A stretch of 5,154 nucleotides of DNA from JBGPIT01 sp041485125. GTDB taxonomy: Bacteria > Desulfobacterota > Binatia > UTPRO1. The position numbers and the translations under genes are program-made. Shown in pieces: positions 1 through 5,154 of the stretch; position 1 is the stretch's first letter, and the number at the start of each line of letters is the position of its first letter. The DNA lies in contig JBGPIT010000372.1 in NCBI GenBank assembly GCA_041485125.1, forward strand, positions 1 to 5,154. The letters run 5' to 3'. The notes under the pieces were generated by a model. That model saw nothing but the letters and a program-made list of their open reading frames with translations. It made no database searches and was not told where the DNA came from.

Positions 1-1439
1 ATCAGCATGCCGCCTGGCTTCAGGGCATAGTGAAGCAGGGGCAGAATCTGGTGTTGCAGGGCGGGCTCCAAGTAGATGAGCACGTTGCGGCAGCTGATCA
101 TGTCCACCCGCGAGAAGGGCGGATCGCTCAGCACATTCTGGCGGGCGAAGAGGCAGACATCACGAATCGGCTTGCTCACGCGGTACGCACCGTCGGCTTC
201 CACGAAAAACCGCCGCAGGCGTTCTGGAGAAACGTCGGTCGCAATGGTCTTGGGATAGACGCCCGCCCGGGCTTTCTCGATGCTCGTCGCATTCAAATCT
301 GATGCGAAAATCTGTAGCCGGATGTGCGTGCCCGCGGCCTCTTCACACTCCGCAAATGTCATGGCGATGGAATATGCTTCCTCGCCACTCGAGCATCCGA
401 CCACCCAGACGCGCACGACCTCAGAAGACGACCGGTAATCGAGAAGCCTGCTGAACACCTTCGTTTTGAGTGCCTCAAAAACGCCCGGGTCCCGGAAGAA
501 GCTCGTGACACCGATGAGGATGTCCTGGTAGAGGGCCTCCACTTCGGCGGGGTCCTTCTGCAAGAATCGCACGTAGTCGCTCAGTCCCTCCTGTTTGTGA
601 AGGACCATACGACGGGCGATGCGGCGGGTGAGTGTGTTCCCCTTATACTGACTAAAGTCGGCCTTGGTGGCACGACGGAGAAGCTGGAAGATCTCGGACA
701 GATCGGGTTCGGTCGCACTTTCCCGTGCAACGCCGTGGGCCGTCGGTCGGGAGGCGGTGACGTACGGGTGTCGAGCGATGCGGGCGAGCTCCCGGGCAAT
801 CTCGTCCGGCGGCAGCACGACGTCGACACAACCGGTCGCGATCGCGCTCTGCGGCATGCTGCTTTGCTGGGCGGTCGTGTCCTGTGCGAACGTTATGCCG
901 CCGGCCGCCTTGATCTCTTCGAGTCCCAGCGTGCCATCACTTGCCGTGCCCGACAGCACGACGCCGATCGCTTTGTGACCCTGGTTGGCCGCGAGAGACG
1001 TGAAGAAGGAATCGACGGGACGATGCCGTCCAGCGGTCTCCTTGCGGGGAAAGAGCTGAAGAACCCCCCGCGAGATGATCATGTCTTGGCCGGGCGGGAT
1101 CACGTAGACGTGGTTCGCGGCGACCGCCGACTCGTCGTGCACCTCCAAGACCGGCATCGCGGTCGCGCGGGCCAAGATCTCCGACAACATGCTCGCGCGC
1201 GTGGGCGCCAGATGCTGCACCAGGACGAACGCCATGCCGGTGTCCGCCGGCAAGGCATGCAAGAGCTGCGTGAACGCCTCGAGCCCCCCGGCCGACGCGC
1301 CGATGCCGACCACCGGGAAAGGAAGAGCGCCGGATATCTCGATCGGAGCGCTCACAGAAGCAGACGGCGCCTGCTCCTCCGGTGTGGGAGTCGCAGACCC
1401 GTTCCCTCCCGACTTCCGAAACTTCCGGTCGCGCGCCAT
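1..1439 (-). CDS. CheB-CheR hybrid: chemoreceptor methylesterase/methyltransferase fusion (3' end outside window)
   Basis: The reading frame is open from ATG at 1439 to the window edge: 479 codons plus two bases. Residues 1-40 are a polar leader. Residues about 42-225 are a CheB methylesterase domain with GIGASAGG at 45-52. By comparison with known CheB enzymes, the catalytic Ser-His-Asp triad is S49, H76 (in VQHLAP) and D168 (in SGTASDGT). Residues about 246-300 match the helical CheR N-terminal domain. From about 305 the SAM-dependent CheR domain follows, with GVTSFFRDP (310-318), the SAM loop VGCSSGEEAYS (347-357), ASDLN (379-383) and SCRNVLIYL (449-457). There is no receiver domain before CheB, so phosphorylation cannot control it as in classical CheB. 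Larger CheB-CheR hybrids usually continue into coiled-coil, PAS and histidine kinase modules; here that part is unseen. The start is set by an in-frame TGA five codons upstream and a GAAGG ribosome-binding site 9 bases before ATG. It would add and remove methyl groups on a receptor or sensor glutamate in the cytoplasm. Confidence 0.95.
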   Translation of the reverse strand, partial: MARDRKFRKSGGNGSATPTPEEQAPSASVSAPIEISGALPFPVVGIGASAGGLEAFTQLLHALPADTGMAFVLVQHLAPTRASMLSEILARATAMPVLEVHDESAVAANHVYVIPPGQDMIISRGVLQLFPRKETAGRHRPVDSFFTSLAANQGHKAIGVVLSGTASDGTLGLEEIKAAGGITFAQDTTAQQSSMPQSAIATGCVDVVLPPDEIARELARIARHPYVTASRPTAHGVARESATEPDLSEIFQLLRRATKADFSQYKGNTLTRRIARRMVLHKQEGLSDYVRFLQKDPAEVEALYQDILIGVTSFFRDPGVFEALKTKVFSRLLDYRSSSEVVRVWVVGCSSGEEAYSIAMTFAECEEAAGTHIRLQIFASDLNATSIEKARAGVYPKTIATDVSPERLRRFFVEADGAYRVSKPIRDVCLFARQNVLSDPPFSRVDMISCRNVLIYLEPALQHQILPLLHYALKPGGML

Positions 1440-1448
1440 ATCGGTAGG

Positions 1449-1453
1449 CCTTC
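1449..1453 (-). promoter_or_regulatory. Ribosome-binding site of the CheB-CheR gene
   Basis: On the minus strand GAAGG lies 9 bases before the ATG at 1439. The upstream in-frame TGA (1454-1452) overlaps it, so no longer N-terminus is possible in this frame. This supports the assigned start. Confidence 0.6.
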
Positions 1454-1455
1454 AG

Positions 1456-1707
1456 CTATCGAAGGTCGCCGCGGTCGATCTCATGCGTGAGAGAGCACAT
1501 CGAGCATAGCCAGTGGCGCATCTCGTCGTCGGCGCACGCTACGCTCGACGGGTGCTTCATGTCAAAGTCAAACTGTGGCGACCCGGAGGTCATGATCGCT
1601 ATCGCATCACAAAGAACGTGACGATAGCGGCGACTCGCCGTCACTATTTCGCCGCCGACTTTGCGCGCGGACCACGCGGTCATCCACGACCAGCGCAATG
1701 GAAGCAT
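1456..1707 (-). CDS. Possible small hypothetical protein, 83 aa, Cys/His-rich C-terminus (doubtful)
   Basis: I do not recognise this ORF. It starts with ATG at 1707, 25 bases after the GH130 stop, has a GGGGAAG Shine-Dalgarno-like stretch 5 bases before ATG, and ends with TAG 16 bases before the CheB-CheR start. The spacing therefore looks operon-like. The product is basic and Trp/Arg-rich in its first half. Its second half has C58, H65, C68, C71 and H75, a C-x9-C-x2-C-x3-H arrangement that could bind a metal. Against it: third codon positions are less GC-rich than in the genes on either side, no family is recognisable, and the same bases hold inverted repeats and a possible promoter. The frame also stays open backwards into the GH130 gene (to 1863), which suggests chance openness in GC-rich DNA. 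Treat it as a candidate only. Confidence 0.25.
   Translation of the reverse strand: MLPLRWSWMTAWSARKVGGEIVTASRRYRHVLCDAIAIMTSGSPQFDFDMKHPSSVACADDEMRHWLCSMCSLTHEIDRGDLR
1536..1565 (-). promoter_or_regulatory. Candidate weak sigma70-like promoter before the CheB-CheR gene
   Basis: On the minus strand a perfect -35 hexamer TTGACA (1565-1560) is preceded directly by TTGACT (1571-1566). Eighteen bases further on is TAGCGT (1541-1536), which keeps only three of six -10 consensus bases. The site lies about 100 bases before the CheB-CheR ATG. The -35 is convincing by sequence; the -10 is poor, so this is a weak guess. Confidence 0.2.
1611..1644 (-). terminator. Possible weak intrinsic terminator after the GH130 gene
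   Basis: Read on the minus strand, bases 1644-1618 can fold as GTGAC paired with GTCAC (5 bp) around an inner GGCG-AGT-CGCC stem (4 bp), with a six-base bulge (GCTATC) on the 3' side. The hairpin is followed by the moderately T-rich GTTCTTT. It lies about 90 bases past the GH130 stop. The bulge and the interrupted T-run make it a poor terminator, so it may only reduce read-through into the CheB-CheR gene, or be chance. Confidence 0.25.
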
Positions 1708-1717
1708 ACGTACTTCC
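1700..1717. repeat. Inverted repeat GGAAG-N8-CTTCC between the GH130 gene and the gap
   Basis: Five-base arms flank an eight-base centre that is itself almost palindromic (CATACGTA on the plus strand). On the minus strand, one arm is the GGAAG of the Shine-Dalgarno-like stretch and the centre contains the ATG of the doubtful 83-codon ORF. It could be a regulator binding site or an RNA hairpin hiding that start, or chance. Confidence 0.3.
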
Positions 1718-1720
1718 CCG

Positions 1721-1734
1721 GATCCCTTGGGATC
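1721..1734. repeat. Perfect inverted repeat GATCCC-TT-GGGATC over the GH130 stop codon
   Basis: Six-base arms are separated by two bases and overlap the TGA of the GH130 gene (1735-1733). As RNA this gives about five pairs with a four-base loop. No T-run follows, so it is not a standard terminator. Function unknown. Confidence 0.35.
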
Positions 1735-2686
1735 ACTCGCTCTGGTGCGCGTCCAACCAGGATAGGAGCTCTCGGATGCTCCCCGTCGCCAGCGCCATGC
1801 AGGTGTCCGCCGCCCCGTAGTAGACATTGATCGTGTCGCCGTCGGGACCGATCGTGTAGCCACAGGGGAAGGTGACGTTGGCCACGTCTCCCTCGCGCTC
1901 GTAGACCGCCTCAGGACCGAAGATCCACGAGTCGCCGCGCGCCAGGCAATGCTCCGGCTGATCGAGCGCGAAGAGCGCGAGGCCGAGACGATAGAGACAG
2001 CCCGACGCCGTATGGCGGACGCCGTGGTAGAGCATCAACCACCCGCGCGGCGTCTCGATCAACGGCGGCGAAAGCCCGACCTTGTTGGCATCCCACCAGC
2101 CGCCCTTGCGAGCCTGGAGGATCAGCTTATGCCCTCCCCAGTTGCGGAGATCGGGCGAGAACGAGATCCACACGTGCGCCCCGGAGTCCGTCATCGGCCG
2201 GTGAATGAGCGCGAAGCTGCCGTCGATGCGACGCGGCAGCACGGCCGCGTCTTTGTCGTCGGGCTGCATGACGAGGCCGAGGCGCTCGAAGCGACGAAAG
2301 TCCTCCGTCAGCGCGAGCGCAACGCCCGGCCCCCCCTTGCCGAAGGCCGTATACGCCACCGCGTACCTGCCGAGCTCATCGACGTACGTGATCCGTGGAT
2401 CTTCGATCCCCCACAGCTCCTCGGAATAGTGCTCGGGATCCGGGCGCAACGTCGGCTCCGCGTCGATCACCCAACCGTCGACGCCGTTCCGGGAACGTGC
2501 CGCACACAAGTGGGAGTGCCCGCGACGATCTTCCACCCGACAGAGTAGTAAGGTCGTGCCGTCGTGCAGCAGGGTGGCACCGGCATTGAAGACGGAATGT
2601 ACGGGATAAGGCCAATCCGCCGGGGTCAGAATCGGATTGTTGGGGTGCCGACGCAGCAGCGACTCGAAACCGCGACTCACGCTCAT
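1733..2686 (-). CDS. GH130-family beta-mannoside phosphorylase/hydrolase-like protein
   Basis: The product is 317 residues, within the usual 300-400 for the family, and is cytoplasmic with no signal peptide. It reads as a five-bladed propeller GH130 protein. The N-terminal blade carries NPIL (17-20), FNAGA (33-37) and CRVEDRRGHS (49-58). GIEDPRI (93-99) holds D96, the expected proton-donor aspartate of GH130. HRP (162-164), WWDANKVG (197-204), LMLYHGV (217-223) and YYGAAD (289-294) are the other family signatures. Basic residues R163, K202 and H221 fall in segments where, from memory of GH130 structures, phosphorylases bind phosphate, so phosphorolysis of a beta-mannoside seems likelier than hydrolysis. 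An alignment is needed to settle this and the linkage (beta-1,2 or beta-1,4). I chose ATG at 2686 because it overlaps the preceding TGA as ATGA and because family similarity begins just after it. A 98-codon in-frame extension to 2980 runs through the upstream gene and shows no family similarity. Expression is probably coupled to the upstream glycosyltransferase gene. Confidence 0.9.
   Translation of the reverse strand: MSVSRGFESLLRRHPNNPILTPADWPYPVHSVFNAGATLLHDGTTLLLCRVEDRRGHSHLCAARSRNGVDGWVIDAEPTLRPDPEHYSEELWGIEDPRITYVDELGRYAVAYTAFGKGGPGVALALTEDFRRFERLGLVMQPDDKDAAVLPRRIDGSFALIHRPMTDSGAHVWISFSPDLRNWGGHKLILQARKGGWWDANKVGLSPPLIETPRGWLMLYHGVRHTASGCLYRLGLALFALDQPEHCLARGDSWIFGPEAVYEREGDVANVTFPCGYTIGPDGDTINVYYGAADTCMALATGSIRELLSWLDAHQSE
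2683..2686 (-). promoter_or_regulatory. ATGA stop/start overlap coupling the transferase and GH130 genes
   Basis: On the minus strand ATGA holds the TGA of the transferase gene (2685-2683) and the ATG of the GH130 gene (2686-2684). GAGACGG just upstream is a weak Shine-Dalgarno match, so ribosomes re-starting after the TGA probably translate the second gene. Confidence 0.8.
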
Positions 2687-5070
2687 GCCGCCGTCTCGTG
2701 CGCGGCAGCCGCGATGGCAGGAGCGGTCATGGCGGCAGCCTCGGCCGATCGCATCTCCGAGAGGGCGAGCAGAAAAGACAGTGTCGACTCCGCGCCCTGG
2801 TTCTCGTTCACGCGGTCGGCATGCAGCCCATCGCGGCAGCCGCCCGTCGTCGCGTCGTACAATGACTGCTGCAAATGGTTCTGCCCGATGAACCAATTGA
2901 ACGCGCTGCGCGCCTGCTGTGCCCACCGCGCATCGTCCGTTGCCCGGCTCGCCGCGAGACACGCCGAGACCATCGCGCACGCTTCCACTGGTTGCTGGTC
3001 GAATGACGCCTTCGGCTGGTGTCGCCGGTAAAAGCCGTTCGAGCCGATCGGAGCGAAATACCCATCGTCAGAGCGCTGAATGGACGTCAGCCACTCGAGC
3101 GATTGCAAGCCCGACGCCAGCATCTCCGCGTGCCCCATCAAGGACCCGGACACGATGAGAGCCTGCGACAACCGCGCATTGCAGTACGTCACACTGTCCT
3201 CGAACCACGGCCACTCGGGCCTGCTCGCGCGCCGGAAGAGATCGAGCAGGCGCTCGGCGAGGAGCTTCCGCACCAACTGCACGTTGCTATCCCCCTGGAA
3301 GGCGCCGAGGTAGGCGTCGATGCCGAGCAATGCGAACGCCCATGCGCGCGGACTGGTGAAACCCTGAAGCGCCGGCAGCGCGGCATGGAAGAGCTCACCG
3401 CTGAGGCTCTGGGTCCCCGGCTGGCCGGAGCGTCCGACGACGGTGCCGAGCGCCCACACCGCGCGCCCATGGCTGTCTTCGGATCCATGCTCTCCGATCC
3501 ACTGCCGAGAGTACGACATGAAATTTCTGAAACGTCCGCGCCGCGCGTCGAAGGCATGGGTCACGAACGCCAGATACCGAGACGCCAGCGCCCGCACGAC
3601 CTTGGCATCCTCGACACCGGCCTCTTCCACCAGCGCCGTCAACAGCAGCGCCCGCGCGTTGTCGTCGAGACAGTAGCCGTCGTCGTAGCGCGGCACGCTG
3701 AACGCCGCGTGCTGCAGCATGCCCGTCTGGTCGGTCATGAGCTGCAGGTGCTCGAGGTTGATCTCGGGGAGCTCGGGGCGCCGTTTCGCGAGCGTCGTCG
3801 TGTGAAAGACCGTTCGGAGCCGTGCGGCGTGCTCCGTTCGTGCTTGCTCGAAGGTCTGGAGATAGCGGCGTGCAACGGCCGGCCAGAGCATGTCGCGACC
3901 GTGAGCGGCCGCGCGCACGCGCAGGGCAAGCCGCTTCGCGTCGTCGCCGAGCAGGTCGATGACCTCGCGGGCGATCGCCTCGGGATCACGCCAGGGCACG
4001 AGAATGCCACGCCCATCGGCGAGGATCTCGCGCGCGTAGCGATAGGGCGTGGAGATCACCGCCTTGCCGGACCCGACCGCGTACGCGAGCGTGCCCGACG
4101 TGATCTGCTCCGCCGTGAGATACGGGGTGACGTAGATGTCGGCGGCGGCGAGGAACTCGGTGAGCTCGGCTTGACTGACGAAACGATCGTGAAAGATGAG
4201 GCTCGCGTCCACCCCGAGGCGCTGCGCGCGCTGCTCCAACATCAATCGGTAGGTCTCACCGTGGCGCTGCCTCACATGCGGGTGGGTGGCGCCGAGGACG
4301 ATGTACACCGTCTCCGGATGCCGAGCGAGGATCGCCGGTAACGCGTCGATGACGTACTCGATCCCTTTGTCCGGCGAAAGAAGCCCGAACGTGAGGATCA
4401 CGGACTTGCCCGCCACTCCGAGGCGGTCCTTGTTGTCGGCGTCGAACGGCACGGCCGGAATCCCGTGCGGGATCACGTCGATCTTGTGCGTGGCGACGCC
4501 GTGGACGTCGTGCAGCAGCTCGGCACCATGTTGGCTCATGACGACCAGGCGCTCCGACAACCGGACGAGCTCGTCCATGGCGCCACGCTGCAACGGATTC
4601 GGCTCGCCGAGGATCGTATGCAACGTCGTCACGATCGGCATGCGGAGCTCGCGGAGCAAGGTGAGGACGTAGCTGCCGGCCGCGCCACCGAAGATTCCGT
4701 ACTCGTGCTGCACACACACGACGTCGACCGCGTTGACGTTCAAGAAGTCCGCCGCGCGCCGGTACGAGGCGATGTCGCTTTCGGCGATCTCGAATCGAAC
4801 GCGCGGTGGGTACGCATGCTGCCGGCCGCCATCGTTCATGGCGAGCACGAAGCAGTCGAGCGCCGGAAGCTCGGCCGCAATCGCGTCGCTGAGATCGGCG
4901 GTGAAGGTCGCGATGCCGCACCGCCGGGGCACGTGATTGCCGAGCATGGCGACCTTCCGGATCGCGCCGATGCCCGCCGGCTCGACGGCCGCGTCGGTCT
5001 CGCGCGCTACGGTCGGCGCGCGATCGCCACCATTGCTGATCGTCGCGATGCTGCCGCGAAGGGAAATCAC
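2683..5070 (-). CDS. Two-domain protein: GT4-type glycosyltransferase fused to an (alpha/alpha)-toroid-like domain
   Basis: The product is 795 residues, without signal peptide or membrane segment. Residues about 38-410 form a GT-B glycosyltransferase of the GT4 type: NHVPRRCGIATFT (45-57), VQHEYGIFGG (120-129), TLHTIL (149-154), VIPHGIP (199-205), and the donor-site segment GLLSPDKGIEYV (229-240). The usual GT4 EX7E signature near 321-337 reads EQITSGTLAYAVGSGKA and lacks the second glutamate. Residues about 430-775 form a second domain, rich in amphipathic helices and carboxylate motifs: YDDGYCLDDNARAL (462-475), RNFMSY and GSEDSHGRAVWALG (515-542), WFEDSVTYCNARL (622-634), GSNGFYRR (676-683) and VNENQGAEST (754-763). 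I recognise this as a conserved module often annotated only as 'glycosyltransferase'. Its reaction is unknown to me, and a toroid fold is inferred. An Ala-rich tail ends the protein. The start is GTG at 5070, chosen because it overlaps an upstream TGA as GTGA; the frame stays open to the window edge. Likely role: making or trimming a glycan together with the GH130 neighbour. The sugar donor, perhaps GDP-mannose, is a guess. Confidence 0.9.
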   Translation of the reverse strand: MISLRGSIATISNGGDRAPTVARETDAAVEPAGIGAIRKVAMLGNHVPRRCGIATFTADLSDAIAAELPALDCFVLAMNDGGRQHAYPPRVRFEIAESDIASYRRAADFLNVNAVDVVCVQHEYGIFGGAAGSYVLTLLRELRMPIVTTLHTILGEPNPLQRGAMDELVRLSERLVVMSQHGAELLHDVHGVATHKIDVIPHGIPAVPFDADNKDRLGVAGKSVILTFGLLSPDKGIEYVIDALPAILARHPETVYIVLGATHPHVRQRHGETYRLMLEQRAQRLGVDASLIFHDRFVSQAELTEFLAAADIYVTPYLTAEQITSGTLAYAVGSGKAVISTPYRYAREILADGRGILVPWRDPEAIAREVIDLLGDDAKRLALRVRAAAHGRDMLWPAVARRYLQTFEQARTEHAARLRTVFHTTTLAKRRPELPEINLEHLQLMTDQTGMLQHAAFSVPRYDDGYCLDDNARALLLTALVEEAGVEDAKVVRALASRYLAFVTHAFDARRGRFRNFMSYSRQWIGEHGSEDSHGRAVWALGTVVGRSGQPGTQSLSGELFHAALPALQGFTSPRAWAFALLGIDAYLGAFQGDSNVQLVRKLLAERLLDLFRRASRPEWPWFEDSVTYCNARLSQALIVSGSLMGHAEMLASGLQSLEWLTSIQRSDDGYFAPIGSNGFYRRHQPKASFDQQPVEACAMVSACLAASRATDDARWAQQARSAFNWFIGQNHLQQSLYDATTGGCRDGLHADRVNENQGAESTLSFLLALSEMRSAEAAAMTAPAIAAAAHETAA
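5067..5070 (-). promoter_or_regulatory. GTGA stop/start overlap at the transferase start
   Basis: On the minus strand GTGA combines the GTG start of the transferase gene (5070-5068) with the TGA of the preceding frame (5069-5067). No strong Shine-Dalgarno sequence is seen in the 20 bases before GTG, which fits re-initiation after translation of the upstream gene. Confidence 0.5.
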
Positions 5071-5153
5071 ATCAACCCGATGCTGATCGCGAGCGACGTC
5101 GGGATCACCAGCGTGCCGTGATCCCCATGCCTCCGCACGCTCGTCGCGGGTCC
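5067..5153 (-). CDS. Probable C-terminal end of an upstream gene (28 codons in window)
   Basis: In the frame beginning at 5153, 28 codons read to a TGA at 5069-5067. The last residues are GTLVIPTSLAISIGLM. Twenty-five of the 28 codons end in G or C, against 16 of 28 in the frame that is continuous with the transferase gene. That is the pattern expected if this frame is the translated one. The stop overlaps the GTG start of the transferase as GTGA, mirroring the ATGA junction downstream. The family cannot be told from so few residues. Confidence 0.5.
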   Translation of the reverse strand, partial: GPATSVRRHGDHGTLVIPTSLAISIGLM

Positions 5154-5154
5154 G

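Noticed and set aside
324..1490. 388-codon plus-strand ORF opposite the CheB-CheR gene
   Set aside because: It lies antisense to a frame with clear CheB and CheR motifs. The product is Arg/His-rich, without recognisable domains, typical of open antisense frames in GC-rich DNA.
1513..1830. 105-codon plus-strand ORF across the spacer and the end of the GH130 gene
   Set aside because: No family resemblance, runs antisense into the conserved GH130 C-terminus, and its second half is Pro/Arg/Ser-rich shadow sequence.
2687..2980. In-frame 98-codon N-terminal extension of the GH130 protein
   Set aside because: It overlaps the conserved end of the upstream fusion protein, is Arg-rich without GH130 similarity, and the ATGA overlap at 2683-2686 gives a natural start.
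3019..4341. 440-codon plus-strand ORF opposite the glycosyltransferase fusion
   Set aside because: Antisense to conserved motifs of both domains of the fusion; composition is Arg/Glu/Leu-rich with no family features.
4465..5121. 218-codon plus-strand ORF and 221-codon minus-strand ORF (4256-4921) over the GT4 domain
   Set aside because: Both are shadows of the transferase frame. Neither contains a recognisable motif, and the minus-strand one is a frame-shifted, Arg-rich reading of the same gene.
5071..5154. Longer N-terminus for the glycosyltransferase, since its frame stays open to the window edge
   Set aside because: Only 16 of 28 codons in that frame end in G or C, against 25 of 28 in the neighbouring frame, and no start codon is visible there. 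It cannot be fully excluded without more sequence.
1..5154. CRISPR array, tRNA/rRNA, transposase, integrase or attachment site
   Set aside because: No regularly spaced direct repeats, no RNA gene signature and no mobile-element gene were seen on either strand.

Overview
This is a high-GC window (GC-rich third codon positions throughout) from what looks like a free-living environmental bacterium. A CheB-CheR hybrid sensory protein and a GT4/GH130 carbohydrate operon are often seen in Deltaproteobacteria, Acidobacteriota and similar soil or sediment lineages. I cannot fix the phylum from the sequence alone. All convincing genes lie on the minus strand, so transcription runs from high to low coordinates. 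No RNA gene, insertion sequence, CRISPR array or prophage gene is visible.

Layout in transcription order. (1) 5153-5067: probable last 28 codons of an upstream gene, ending in a TGA that overlaps the next start as GTGA. (2) 5070-2683: a 795-residue two-part protein with an N-terminal GT4-type (GT-B fold) glycosyltransferase and a C-terminal helical, probably (alpha/alpha)-toroid, carbohydrate-active-looking domain of unknown reaction. (3) 2686-1733: a 317-residue GH130-family protein (beta-mannoside phosphorylase/hydrolase family), whose ATG overlaps the previous TGA as ATGA. (4) 1732-1440: a 293-base stretch containing inverted repeats, a consensus-like -35 hexamer and a possible but doubtful 83-codon ORF. 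(5) 1439-1: the first 479 codons of a CheB-CheR fusion (protein-glutamate methylesterase plus methyltransferase) that runs out of the window.

The two carbohydrate genes, and probably the truncated gene before them, form one translationally coupled operon. The likely theme is synthesis and turnover of a mannose-containing glycan or oligosaccharide, with the transferase half building, the GH130 enzyme cleaving or phosphorolysing, and the toroid-like domain adding a second, unassigned activity. The CheB-CheR gene follows on the same strand but after a gap with possible stop and start signals, so I treat it as a separate sensory unit that may or may not be co-transcribed.

The parts most worth following up are the GT4-plus-toroid fusion lacking a classical EX7E motif, the double 4-base overlap linking it to its neighbours, the small Cys/His-rich ORF in the gap, and a drop in GC at third codon positions between the CheB and CheR halves of the hybrid gene.
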